The notes beneath the pieces are model-generated. The model was not told the DNA's origin, did no database searches, and was given only the letters and a program-made list of their open reading frames with translations. Shown here in pieces: positions 18,960-29,465 of a stretch of DNA of 64,000 nt. Origin of the DNA: Deinococcus sp. QL22 (lineage in GTDB: Bacteria; Deinococcota; Deinococci; Deinococcales; Deinococcaceae); contig NZ_CP097150.1 in the NCBI RefSeq assembly GCF_023370075.1, forward strand, positions 1 to 64,000, given 5' to 3'. A program made the position numbers and the translations under genes. Each line of letters opens with the position of its first letter. The first letter of the stretch is position 1.

Positions 18960-19718
18960 ATGTCAGCAACGGCCCGTCAGAATGAGATTCTGCAGGTGCT
19001 TGCCCACAGTGGTGAGCAGAACGTCCCTGAACTTAGCAACCGCTTTGGCGTCTCTGAAATGACCATCCGCCGTGACCTGAATCAGTTGGCCGCATCCGGA
19101 TTGGTCGTGCGAACCCATGGCGGAGCTTCCCGCGTGCTCAGCAGTAGTTTTGAACCGATGTTCGAGCACCGTGTCCGCACCTATGCCGAGGCAAAAGAGC
19201 AGATCGCCGCTGTGGCAGCGCAGCAGATCGAGGACGGTCAAACCCTGATCCTTGACGGCGGCAGTACGGGATTGGCTGTGGCGCGGGCCTTGGTGGGCCG
19301 CCGCCTGACCGTGTGTACCCTCAATTTGCGGGCTGCCCAGGTTCTTTCCGAACATGTGGCTACCCGCGTGATTGTACCCGGCGGGATCATCCGGACTCAT
19401 GAACTCAGCTTCGTCGGCTCGGACGTTGAACGCATGTTGAGCAACTACCACTTTGACGTGTACATCATGACGGCCTCCGGAATCGATGCCAGCGCCGGAT
19501 TGACCGAATGGAACGCCGAAGACGCCGCCGTGAAGCGGGCCGCCTTGGCCTCGGCCCGGCGCACCATCGTGGCCTGCGACGCCTCCAAGTTCGGTCAGGT
19601 CGCCTTTGCCCGGATTTGTGACGTTAACAAAGTGGACACCGTGGTGTCCGATCCCGCGCTCGCTGCCCAGCAGGGTCACGACATCCGGGTCTCTGGGACT
19701 CAGTTGCTGATCGCCTGA
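18960..19718 (+). CDS. DeoR/GlpR-family transcriptional regulator
   Basis: 252 residues from ATG 18960, chosen because GAGGAGG lies six bases upstream. Residues 5-57 are the DeoR helix-turn-helix (VPELSNRFGVSEMTIRRDL). The C-terminal domain is the phosphosugar sensor with DGGSTGLAVARAL and ACDASKFGQVAFARI. Such regulators respond to sugar phosphates and repress a catabolic operon. It is followed at 62 nt by the GMC oxidoreductase and SIS genes, its likely targets. Confidence 0.93.
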   Translation: MSATARQNEILQVLAHSGEQNVPELSNRFGVSEMTIRRDLNQLAASGLVVRTHGGASRVLSSSFEPMFEHRVRTYAEAKEQIAAVAAQQIEDGQTLILDGGSTGLAVARALVGRRLTVCTLNLRAAQVLSEHVATRVIVPGGIIRTHELSFVGSDVERMLSNYHFDVYIMTASGIDASAGLTEWNAEDAAVKRAALASARRTIVACDASKFGQVAFARICDVNKVDTVVSDPALAAQQGHDIRVSGTQLLIA

Positions 19719-19780
19719 GCGTGACCGGCCCAGTGTGATTAGCCCAGTGCCGGACGCTTTCCCCCTTCAAGGAGAACACC

Positions 19781-21328
19781 ATGAGCAGAACCAGTCTTCC
19801 CACGGACGTCGACACCCTCGTGATTGGCGGCGGCACCGGAGGCGCAGCATTTGCCGGAACCCTGGCTGCCCACAGCGGGGAGTCGGTGCTGCTGCTTGAG
19901 GCGGGGCCGGATTACGGTGCCCGCGCCGATGGACAGTGGCCGCACGACCTGCTTGACGCCCGCTCTATTCCGCTGTCGCACGATTACGACCTGCACACCC
20001 AAACAGGCGCAAGCGGCGCGGCCCTCGATCTTCCCCGCGCCCGCGTGCTGGGCGGCTGTTCGTCCCACAACGGCTGCACCGCGTCTATTGGCGCACATCT
20101 GGATTACGACGAGTGGGCGGCGTGGGGCAACGCAGGCTGGAGCAGCACAGACGTGACCCCGCTGCTGCACTGGGCGCGAGACCGCTTCCGGGTGCGCCGC
20201 TACCGCCTAGACGAACTGACCGTACCGCAGCGGGCCTTCGTGGAGGCGGGCCTCGCGGCGGGGCTGCCCTACGCCGACGATCTGGACACCCTGGAGGCTG
20301 CCGAGGGCATCGGCCCCATGCCAGTCAATGTGGTGAACGGCGTGCGCTGGAACAGTGCTTTTGCCTTTCTCGACCCCGTGCGGCAGCAGCCCAACCTGAC
20401 GGTGGTCGGGCGGGCCGAAGTGCAGCGACTGGTGATCGAAAACGGAGCCGCGCGGGGCGCGGTGGTGCGTACTTCTGAGGGCGAGACCCTGATTCACGCA
20501 GGCCGGGTGGTGGTGTGTGCGGGCGCTTACCACTCACCCGCGCTGCTGCTGCGTTCTGGAGTGGGGCCAGCCGACGAACTGCGTGCCCTCGAAATTGATG
20601 TGGTCTTGGATTTGCCCGGTGTGGGGCGACACCTGCTGGATCACTCCTGTATTCAGCTTAATTTCGCAGGGCAGCCGGGACTGCTCGGTCTGCTGGCTGA
20701 GCGTCCGTGGAGTCCAGACGAGCAGACGGTGGGCCGCGCCCGGTCTTCCCGCTGCGACGACGGCCCCTATGACATTCACGTGTTCATGGTGGCGGGATCA
20801 AATTCCGGTCATCCGGAACTGCCGCCGATCAGCCTGTACGGAGGGGCTATGCGTGCGCTGTCCGAAGGCCGCGTGACCCTGGCTCCCGATCTGGACGTGA
20901 CCCGCCCCCTGATCGACCACTGTTACGGCACCGATCCCGGTGGCTATGACCGCCAGGTGCTGCGCGAGGCAGCTGATCTGCTGCTGGACATGGCTTCCCG
21001 TGCCGAACTGGCCGAGGTGCTGGGCCAGCGGGTGATCCTGAACGGCCAAGACGATCCGCTGGCACACATCGTCAATTACTGCCATCCGGCGGGCAGTTGC
21101 AAAATGGGGCCATCCAGCGATCCTCAGGCAGTCGTGGATCCTCGGGGGCAGGTTCACGGCGTGCAGGGCCTGTATGTGGCCGACGCCTCGATCATGCCCG
21201 CCATTTCGCGGGGCAACATTAACTTGCCCACCGCCATGATCGGTGCCCGAGTCGCAGCCTTTTTGCTGGGGCAGGAGCCGCAGGACGTGGTGAACGCGTC
21301 CGTTGCGGTGTCCGGTGGAACGGCGTGA
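19781..21328 (+). CDS. GMC-family FAD-dependent oxidoreductase
   Basis: 515 residues. Oxidises an alcohol group using FAD. The Rossmann dinucleotide motif is VIGGGTGGAAFAG (residues 14-26), then LLLEAGPDYG. The GMC signature is RARVLGGCSSHNGC near residue 90, and the C-terminal catalytic region has NYCHPAGSCKMG and GLYVADASIMP. AAGGAG precedes the ATG. Its stop overlaps the start of the SIS gene by four bases. Substrate is unknown; the sugar-phosphate-type regulator and SIS partner suggest a sugar or polyol rather than choline. Confidence 0.92.
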   Translation: MSRTSLPTDVDTLVIGGGTGGAAFAGTLAAHSGESVLLLEAGPDYGARADGQWPHDLLDARSIPLSHDYDLHTQTGASGAALDLPRARVLGGCSSHNGCTASIGAHLDYDEWAAWGNAGWSSTDVTPLLHWARDRFRVRRYRLDELTVPQRAFVEAGLAAGLPYADDLDTLEAAEGIGPMPVNVVNGVRWNSAFAFLDPVRQQPNLTVVGRAEVQRLVIENGAARGAVVRTSEGETLIHAGRVVVCAGAYHSPALLLRSGVGPADELRALEIDVVLDLPGVGRHLLDHSCIQLNFAGQPGLLGLLAERPWSPDEQTVGRARSSRCDDGPYDIHVFMVAGSNSGHPELPPISLYGGAMRALSEGRVTLAPDLDVTRPLIDHCYGTDPGGYDRQVLREAADLLLDMASRAELAEVLGQRVILNGQDDPLAHIVNYCHPAGSCKMGPSSDPQAVVDPRGQVHGVQGLYVADASIMPAISRGNINLPTAMIGARVAAFLLGQEPQDVVNASVAVSGGTA

Positions 21329-22377
21329 CCGCTCTCTCTTCTGCCGAACTGACTTCTTTTGAACTCGACATGATGGAGCAGCCTGCGGCGCTGCGGCGGG
21401 CACTGGGGATAGGTGTACCCGCCGAATTGGCACAACTCTTGGGCCGCCCGTGGAACCGGGTGGTGTTGACCGGGATGGGGTCTTCTCACTTCGCCGCTTT
21501 TCCCACTTGGAGACGCGCGGTGGCCGCTGGGTCTCCCGCTTGGAACCTCGACGCTGGGCAATTGCTGGATTCGCCCGACCTGCTGAACAACCAGACTTTG
21601 ATGATCGCTACCTCTCAATCGGGGGCCAGCGGCGAAATCGTGGAACTGATCGAGCGTCAGCGCGGCGGGCGGGTCAAATGGGGAGCACTGATCGGGGTGA
21701 CTGACGCTGAGCGCAGCCCGCTGGCCGCCGCCGCCGACCTGCTCTTGCCCCTGGGCAGCGGCCCTGAAGCTACCGTCAGCACCAAAAGCTATCTAAATAC
21801 CCTAGTGGTTCATCGCCAGATCGCGGCGGCGATGGCAGGCGAAGACAGCGCACAGGTCGAGCAGGAACTTTACGCTGTGCCCGACATGGTGGCGACGCTG
21901 CTGGGCCAGCTTGAGTTGTCTGTCCTGGCGCGGGGGGTGCTGGAGCCGGCGGGATACCGACTGGTGTCTGTGGGTAAAGCAGACGACGCGGCCACGGCTC
22001 TGTATGCCAGCCTGATCATCAAGGAAGCGGCCAAAGTCGCGGTGGAAGGCTTTGTCGGCGGGCAGTTCAGACACGGGCCGATGGAATTGGCGGGCGCGGG
22101 CCTGACCGCTCTCGTATTCGGCACGCGCCGCACCGCTCCCGATGAGGGCCTGAGGCGCATGGCGCACGATATCGCGGCGACGGGTGCCCGGGCCGTCTCG
22201 ATCGGCGATGACCGGCTGGAGGGGACGACCACCATCGAGGTTCCCTGCGGAACGGCTCTGGAAAGCTTGGTGTCGGGCGCGGTCGTGGCCCAGCATCTCG
22301 CGGTGTGTCTGGCCCGCGCCAATGGGGTGACGCCCGGCGAGTTCATCTATGGCCGCAAAGTCACCTCGGCGCTGTGA
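21325..22377 (+). CDS. SIS-domain protein (AgaS/GlmS isomerase-like)
   Basis: 350 residues with two SIS domains that bind phosphosugars. Visible are VVLTGMGSSHFAAF, IATSQSGASGEIVELIE (the Ser/Thr phosphate-binding loop) and, in the second half, FVGGQFRHGPMEL, which resembles the GlmS isomerase part. There is no glutaminase domain, so it is AgaS- or deglycase-like: an aldose-ketose isomerase or deaminase. The start is GTG, coupled to the GMC stop (GTGA). Last gene of the operon. Confidence 0.88.
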   Translation: MTALSSAELTSFELDMMEQPAALRRALGIGVPAELAQLLGRPWNRVVLTGMGSSHFAAFPTWRRAVAAGSPAWNLDAGQLLDSPDLLNNQTLMIATSQSGASGEIVELIERQRGGRVKWGALIGVTDAERSPLAAAADLLLPLGSGPEATVSTKSYLNTLVVHRQIAAAMAGEDSAQVEQELYAVPDMVATLLGQLELSVLARGVLEPAGYRLVSVGKADDAATALYASLIIKEAAKVAVEGFVGGQFRHGPMELAGAGLTALVFGTRRTAPDEGLRRMAHDIAATGARAVSIGDDRLEGTTTIEVPCGTALESLVSGAVVAQHLAVCLARANGVTPGEFIYGRKVTSAL

Positions 22378-22532
22378 TGAACAACGGCGGTAGGGCATTC
22401 CGTGACCGTAGGCATCAACATGGGCAGCCCCGGAATGCGCTGTTCGCGGGCAGCATCAACCGCCATTAGAGAACCTGCTGACTCTGCCGACTTCGCGTCT
22501 GGTAGCAGTGTTAGAAAACGCAGTGTTAAAAA

Positions 22533-23451
22533 ATGGAGTCGGTAGGCGGCGGCCTGTTTGCCCTGCTCACTCTGTTTGACCTGTCGGTGCCGCTGGTCTA
22601 CTGCCTGCAGTTCGGGGCGCCCATTTCCCCCACCGACCCGGTGGCGGTGTTGGGCCTGCTCAAGCAGGCCAAGGTTCCCCGGCGCATCGAGACCCTGGTG
22701 GCCGGAGAAAGCCTGTTCAACGACGGCGTGGGCGTGGTGGCCTTCGCCGTGCTGGCGGGCGTGGCAGCAGCGGCCAGCGGCGCACACGGCCCAGCGCTGC
22801 GCCTGGGGAAGTGGCCGGGTTCTTTGCCCAGGAAGCGTTGGGCGGCCTCGTGCTGGGACTGCTGGGCTACCTCGCGCTGCGGGCCGTGGACGATTTTGTG
22901 GTGGAGGTGCTGGTGACCCTGGGCCTGGTGCTGGCCTGTACCGCTGTGGCCCTACACCTGCATGTCTCTGCGCCGCTGGCTGCGGTGGGTTGGTGGGTTC
23001 GCTCACCGACCGCCGCCCCGCCGCGTTGTCCAGCCGCGAAAAATTTGATTCCTTCTGCCATCTGGCCGACGAACTGCTGAACATCTTCTTGTTCGCGCTG
23101 CTGGCCTTAGAAGTGGGGGTAGTCAAATTCAGCGGAGAAGCCCTGTGGCTGGGTGTCCTGGCTATTCCGCTGGTGCTGATCAGCCGCGCCGTCAGTGTGC
23201 AGGTGCCGTTCGTGTTGTTGGGTCAGCGGCAGAACTGGTTGCCGTTTACACGCCGCCTGATGATTTGGGGGGGTTTACGTGGGGCCATCAGCGTGGCGCT
23301 GGCCTTCACGGTGCCCCCCGGCCCGCAGCAGGAGTTGTTTTTGGTGCTGACCTACGTGGAGGTCGTGTTCTCGATCATCGTGCAGGGTCTAACCGTGGGC
23401 AAGTTGGCCGCGCAGGCGGGGACAGCCGCACCGGGTGAAGCCGCGGGGTAG
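22533..23451 (+). pseudogene. NhaP-type Na+/H+ antiporter, truncated and frameshifted
   Basis: CPA1 antiporter pieces occur in three frames: SPTDPVAVLGLLKQAKVPRR with the key Asp and AGESLFNDGVGVVAFAVLA; then AQEALGGLVLGLLGYLALRA and VDDFVVEVLVTLGL; then DELLNIFLFALLALEVGVV and WGGLRGAISVALAF to the stop. About 80-100 N-terminal residues are missing, and at least two frameshifts separate the parts. Inactive. It sits at the head of the ion-transport cluster. Confidence 0.85.
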
Positions 23452-23652
23452 GTGGGGAATCCGTGTGGCGCAAGGGAGGCGGGCTGATGCTTGTCTCCCG
23501 TCTGTCCATGCCCCATACTGGCGGGGCCGCGGGTGCGGCGTCCCGTCTGAGTGACGCCCCCGACGATAACCAGACCTCAGTGCCGCTGGGCACGTTCTCT
23601 CTTCTGAGGGCAGCCCTCCGCTGCTGGTTGTCACGGCACCCCAGAGGTACAT

Positions 23653-25161
<1,509 letters not shown>

Positions 25162-25218
25162 GCACGGTAGCGGGGCCGGAGCGCAGGCTTTGCCTTAAGG
25201 GTCAACGCGCCGGCGCTT

Positions 25219-26040
25219 TTACGTCTCCTCCCGGCCTGTCCGCTCGGCCCGGAGGGCGCTCAGTTCCTCCCGAATAGCCCGAAGCTCCGTTTCGAAACCC
25301 GCCGAACGGCCTCCTTCAGGCGCGGCCTGTCGCCTGTCCTGATCGATGAACAGGCTGGCAATGGCTGCCGTGATGTAACCGAACACCGCCAGTGCGTACA
25401 GCGCCAGCAAAAAGGTAAGGAGGCGTCCTTCTAGGCTGGTGGGCCAGTACTCCGATCCCAGCGACGTCATCAGCATGGCCGTCCACCACAGCGCTTCCGG
25501 GTAGCTGTTCAGACCGGGTTCGCCCGCTGTCTCTGGGCGCTCGAAGGCCAGCATTCCAGCGGCCCCCGCCAGGGTCACGATCAGGGTCAGCGCGACCACA
25601 TAAACCAGCCCCCGTTGCCGCACCGCCCCTGCAACCGCTTTCAGTCCCCGGTTCAGCGAGGTCAGCAGCCGCAGCAGATTGATGGAGCGTGTGGCCCGCA
25701 GCAGGCGCAGCGCCCGGAACGCCCGGAAAATTCTGAGGATACGCAGGGCGGGCAGCAGCAAGGAAAACGCCGTGATCAGGTTGGCCCGCAGGTAGCGCGG
25801 GCGGTCTGGAGCCACGAACAGGGCCAAGAGGAAATCGAGGATCGACAGCGCCCAGATCAGGTTGCTGACGGTTTGCCACAGCGGAGACAGGCCAGCACTC
25901 AGGTCGACGATCAGCAGGGCCAGCCAGACGAAGGCCAGCAGGGTCATGGGCAGGTCGGTCAGGCGGTCAAGCCGCCGCAGCAGTTCCCAGCGCTGTTGCC
26001 GCTGCTCCTGCTGTTGATGGTCTGGGGAGGGAACCGCCAT
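25219..26040 (-). CDS. Voltage-gated-like ion channel with non-canonical filter
   Basis: 273 residues with six predicted membrane helices and a cytoplasmic coiled coil at the C-terminus (LRAIREELSALRAERTG). Helix 4 is a positively charged voltage-sensor-like segment (RILRIFRAFRALRLLRATR). The pore loop reads LWWTAMLMTSLGSEYWP, so the potassium signature TVGYG is replaced by SLGSE. It belongs to the bacterial ion-transporter family; ion selectivity is unclear. Convergent with sulP. Confidence 0.85.
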   Translation of the reverse strand: MAVPSPDHQQQEQRQQRWELLRRLDRLTDLPMTLLAFVWLALLIVDLSAGLSPLWQTVSNLIWALSILDFLLALFVAPDRPRYLRANLITAFSLLLPALRILRIFRAFRALRLLRATRSINLLRLLTSLNRGLKAVAGAVRQRGLVYVVALTLIVTLAGAAGMLAFERPETAGEPGLNSYPEALWWTAMLMTSLGSEYWPTSLEGRLLTFLLALYALAVFGYITAAIASLFIDQDRRQAAPEGGRSAGFETELRAIREELSALRAERTGREET

Positions 26041-26458
26041 GTGGGCAGCTTATCCGGACGGGGGCAGTAGCTCCAGCCGTACTCCGCAAACCAACTTGAA
26101 AGCCGTGCATGTTGGCTTTTCATCTGGCTGGAAGGACTTGAATCGCTGCGGGCTGGCTATCCTTCCTGGTCAGAACGGACTGCCGTGATGAACGGGGCAA
26201 TGGCGTGTCCAGCCGCGTCCATTGATGACGGGACTCGCCTGAGCAGGCCGTTCCTCCTGGCCCAGAGGCCTGACCGCTGCGGAACTGAATGGGAACAAGG
26301 ACGGACTCTGTGGTACGGACGCGCAGCCGATGGCCGGAGTGATCCGCAGGGCCGGGTGTGCGGGAAGAGAACCGAGTCGGGATGACCCGCAGAATGTGGC
26401 TGGCCGAGATCAGACCGCCGCCGCTCAGGACTCCAGCCCCCCATTTCGTCTCCCCTGT
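26041..26458. other. Intergenic region between the channel and Kef genes
   Basis: Open frames on both strands lack ribosome-binding sites and recognisable motifs. The sequence stays GC-rich. It should hold the channel's promoter and the Kef gene's terminator, but I see no clear box for either. Confidence 0.3.
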
Positions 26459-28168
26459 TCATGACGCGGGCTGCTTCTGAGACGGCGGGGCTGCTGACAC
26501 GGCGGGGCTGCGGAGAGCCGCGAGGACGTAGTTTCCCATGGCCAAGCCAAGTTCGTACTCGCCGTAGAGCACGTCATTGGCCCCCAAGTTCCGCAGGGCT
26601 TGCTGCGTGTGCTCGTCGTGCGTTCTGGCGGTGACGTGCACGGTCGGGTTCATCTCGCGCACCTGCTCCAAGATCAGCTGGGATTGCGGGCCGTCTGGCG
26701 TGGCGATGATCACTACACCGGCCTCCCTAATCCCGGCACGAGAGAGGACTTCTGCCCGCGCCGCGTCACCGTAGACCACCAGAAGCTTCAACGTCCGGAG
26801 CTCCTCGATGCGGCGTTCATCGGACTCGATCACCACGAAGGGAACATGATTTTCCTGAAGTGTCTGCAGGATCAGGCGCCCGACCCGGCCATAGCCCACC
26901 AAGACCGCGTGCTGCGACAAGCCCGACAAGCCACCCTGCGTCAGATCCTGAACCACTGTTTGGGGCACGCGGCGCTGCTGCCACGCCTCAATAATGGGAA
27001 TCAGGCGGAACAGGAAGGGGTTGACGATGATCGACACGATCGCGCCGGCCAGAATGAGGTTTTGCCCCTGAGCGCTCAGCAGATCCAAGTCCCGGCCCAG
27101 GGTCGCCAGAATGAACGAGAACTCCCCAATCTGGGCCAGGGAGATGGCCACCGTCAGGGCCGTCGAGAAGGAGGCTTTGAGCACCCTCATGGTGAAGAAT
27201 GCCACCAAGGTCTTTGCCACGATGATGATCAGGGCAATGGCCAGCACAAGCAGCGGGGCCTGAAGAAGGATCGCAGGATTAAACAGCATGCCGACCGACA
27301 CGAAAAACAGCACCGCGAACGCATCCTGAAATGGGAGGGCGTCCTCTGCCACCTGCTGACTGAACTTGCTCTCACTCGCCACCACACCTGCGAGGAAGGC
27401 TCCAAGTGCAAAGGACACATCAAAGAGTGCCCCAGCCGCGTACGCGATGCCTAGCGCAGTACCGAGCACGGCCAGCGTAAACAATTCTCTGGAACCAATC
27501 CGGGCGACGCGGGCCAGCACCCACGGAATCAAGCGCCGTCCGACGATCATCATGACGGCCACGAACAAGATCATCTTGCCGAGCGTGAGAAGCAGAGCGA
27601 TGCCCAAGGCGCCCAGATCCAGGGGTCCACCCTCGTTGCTTCCGAGTAAAGGCGCCAGAGCCGGCAGCATCACCAGAGCCAGAACCATCACGAGGTCTTC
27701 GACCACCAGCCAGCCCACCGCAATTTTCCCGTTGGAGGTGTCAAGGGTTCCGCGCTCCTCCAGGGCCCGCAACAAGACCACCGTACTGGCCACGGAAAGA
27801 GCCAGACCAAGGATGATGCCCTGCCCGACCGTCCAGCCCCACCACTGCGAGACCACGGTACTGAGCACTGTGATCATGACGATGCGGAGTAAGGCCCCGG
27901 GCACAGCGATGCGGCGGACGGCCAAGAGGTCGCTGATCGAGAAATGCAGGCCCACGCCGAACATCAGCAGCATCACCCCGATTTCGGAGAGTTGTGCGGC
28001 GATGGCAGCGTCAGCGACAAACCCGGGGGTGAAGGGGCCGACCACGATGCCGGCCAGCAGGTAACCGACCAAAGGAGGAAGGCGCAACCGGGTCGCGAGG
28101 AGGCCGCCGAAGAAGGCCAGGGTCAGGCCGATGGCCAGGGCCGCGATCAGGTCAGTGTGGTGAGGCAT
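26459..28168 (-). CDS. Kef/CPA2-type monovalent cation:proton antiporter
   Basis: 569 residues. About twelve membrane helices (residues 1-390) exchange K+ or Na+ for protons, with the CPA2 signatures GYLLAGIVVGPFTPGF and VASTVVLLRALEERG. After them lies an RCK/TrkA-N domain with the NAD-binding loop VLVGYGRVGRLILQTL (about 420-435) and VIESDERRIEEL, so nucleotide or redox gating is likely, as in YbaL and KefB. It starts 17 nt after a small helical ORF and probably shares its promoter. Confidence 0.93.
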   Translation of the reverse strand: MPHHTDLIAALAIGLTLAFFGGLLATRLRLPPLVGYLLAGIVVGPFTPGFVADAAIAAQLSEIGVMLLMFGVGLHFSISDLLAVRRIAVPGALLRIVMITVLSTVVSQWWGWTVGQGIILGLALSVASTVVLLRALEERGTLDTSNGKIAVGWLVVEDLVMVLALVMLPALAPLLGSNEGGPLDLGALGIALLLTLGKMILFVAVMMIVGRRLIPWVLARVARIGSRELFTLAVLGTALGIAYAAGALFDVSFALGAFLAGVVASESKFSQQVAEDALPFQDAFAVLFFVSVGMLFNPAILLQAPLLVLAIALIIIVAKTLVAFFTMRVLKASFSTALTVAISLAQIGEFSFILATLGRDLDLLSAQGQNLILAGAIVSIIVNPFLFRLIPIIEAWQQRRVPQTVVQDLTQGGLSGLSQHAVLVGYGRVGRLILQTLQENHVPFVVIESDERRIEELRTLKLLVVYGDAARAEVLSRAGIREAGVVIIATPDGPQSQLILEQVREMNPTVHVTARTHDEHTQQALRNLGANDVLYGEYELGLAMGNYVLAALRSPAVSAAPPSQKQPAS

Positions 28169-28185
28169 GTCGGCTCCTTGGTGAT

Positions 28186-28509
28186 TCAGCTCTCAGCAGG
28201 TGGAGAAGTTTCGTGAGGGAATTCCTGAGCCAAGAAGGCCTGGAAGGCGGCTTGAAACTCGTCACCTTTGGTAAGCAGCCCGGCGGTCTGGGCCGCGTCC
28301 CGGATAGCAGCTGAGAGCAACTGGGCGGCGGCACGGGTGCGGGTGGCGTCCATTAGCTCGGCAAGTTGCGAGAGCCAGTAGAAATCGATGGCCTGCAGAC
28401 GCAGGGTGACTTTGCCGTCGGGAAGGTCACCTTGATGACCTCGGGCGTCCTGTTCTTCCAGGGCGTGGCGAACGAGAGATTGAACTCGGGAAATGGGTTT
28501 GGTCGGCAT
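28186..28509 (-). CDS. Small ribbon-helix-helix-like protein, possible antiporter regulator
   Basis: 107 residues. The segment KVTLRLQAIDFYWLSQLAEL followed by TRTRAAAQLLSAAIRDA fits a ribbon-helix-helix pattern (beta strand then two helices), though no family is certain. ATG 28509 has GAGGAG upstream. It lies 17 nt before the Kef gene in the same direction, and a 13-bp palindrome sits in its promoter. Autoregulation and control of the antiporter are inferred. Confidence 0.6.
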   Translation of the reverse strand: MPTKPISRVQSLVRHALEEQDARGHQGDLPDGKVTLRLQAIDFYWLSQLAELMDATRTRAAAQLLSAAIRDAAQTAGLLTKGDEFQAAFQAFLAQEFPHETSPPAES

Positions 28510-28540
28510 AATGGCTCCTCAGTAACCTACCATAATAAGT

Positions 28541-28563
28541 TGGCAAAATGCCATTTATTGACA
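28541..28563. promoter_or_regulatory. Palindrome and -35 boxes in the divergent Kef/membrane-protein promoter
   Basis: TGGCAAAATGCCA (28541-28553) is a perfect palindrome in an otherwise AT-rich stretch. TTGACA (28558-28563) faces the plus strand, and its overlap TTGTCA (28559-28564 complement) faces the minus strand. TATTAT lies downstream on the minus strand, though at a long spacing. The palindrome is a candidate operator. Confidence 0.4.
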
Positions 28564-28820
28564 ATTTATGATGGCGTTGGATAGACGATGAATGGTGTTA
28601 AGGTAGGGGCATCGGTGTAGTGGATGAACCGTTCTGTCTCTGACCCATGCTGTCCCAGGAAAGGCTGGAACCCCTGCTGGACGAGGGAACGGCACAGGAG
28701 AGGTCAAGGTTGAACCCATGGTGCTTAAGCGCCTGGTTAACCACGCCCTCACTGCACCTCTCCCCTTCTTGGGCAGCTGCCACCTTCTGGTTCCCGCGCT
28801 TGGATTAGAGTTGAGACGCT

Positions 28821-29393
28821 ATGCTTTCCTCAGAGAACGTCTCCATGTTCGGACTCTCGCCGCAGACTCAAGTTGTGGCCCGGTCGATTCTGGCGGTGTT
28901 CTTGGGCGTCCTGCTGATGGTCTTCGCACACTCGCCCCTCGTGACGGTGGCCAGCGGCGTAACCTTGATGCTCATTGCAGACGGGGCCTTGGGGCTGGTG
29001 TTGTACCGCCGGGTGGCGCTGGCCGGAGATGCGGACGATCCTTGGAGCGTTTGGCTGCGCCCCCTGTGGAGTGTTAACCTCGGCATCGGCCTGCTGATGT
29101 TGCTGGCCATCACCCTGCAGCAGCGCCCGATCGCCGTCGTCGTCATGGCCGTGGTAACCGCCATCACGACCGGGGTGTGGTTCATCACGCTTCTCCACAG
29201 TGAAGCCCGGTTGCAGCGGGCGCTGCTGATTTGGGCGGCGCTGCTGTTCCTTTCTGCGGCCGCCCTGCCGGTGGTCTGGACGCTGCAACTCACGCCGCTC
29301 GACGCTTGGTCTCCTCGGCTGCTGGGCTTGCTGAAAGTCGTGCTCGGCCTGCTGATGCTGCTAATGCTCAGGCGCTCATGGGCCACAACCTGA
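28821..29393 (+). CDS. Membrane protein, six-helix, unknown function
   Basis: 190 residues, almost all hydrophobic, with about six predicted helices arranged as pairs (VVARSILAVFLGVLLMVF, VASGVTLMLIADGALG and so on). No charged catalytic motif. ATG 28821 is the annotated start; ATG 28845 is equally possible since neither has a strong ribosome-binding site. It precedes the KtrB gene by 72 nt in the same direction, hinting at a linked role in ion balance. Family not recognised. Confidence 0.7.
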   Translation: MLSSENVSMFGLSPQTQVVARSILAVFLGVLLMVFAHSPLVTVASGVTLMLIADGALGLVLYRRVALAGDADDPWSVWLRPLWSVNLGIGLLMLLAITLQQRPIAVVVMAVVTAITTGVWFITLLHSEARLQRALLIWAALLFLSAAALPVVWTLQLTPLDAWSPRLLGLLKVVLGLLMLLMLRRSWATT

Positions 29394-29465
29394 GCAGGGG
29401 CAAACCCGTTCTGTTCTGGGCCTGCATCCGCCTCCTTTGAGTCCGGGTTCGTTACCCTGTGGTCT

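Noticed and set aside
26185..26385. Short ORF in the channel-Kef gap
   Set aside because: No ribosome-binding site, no motif, and equal openness on the opposite strand.
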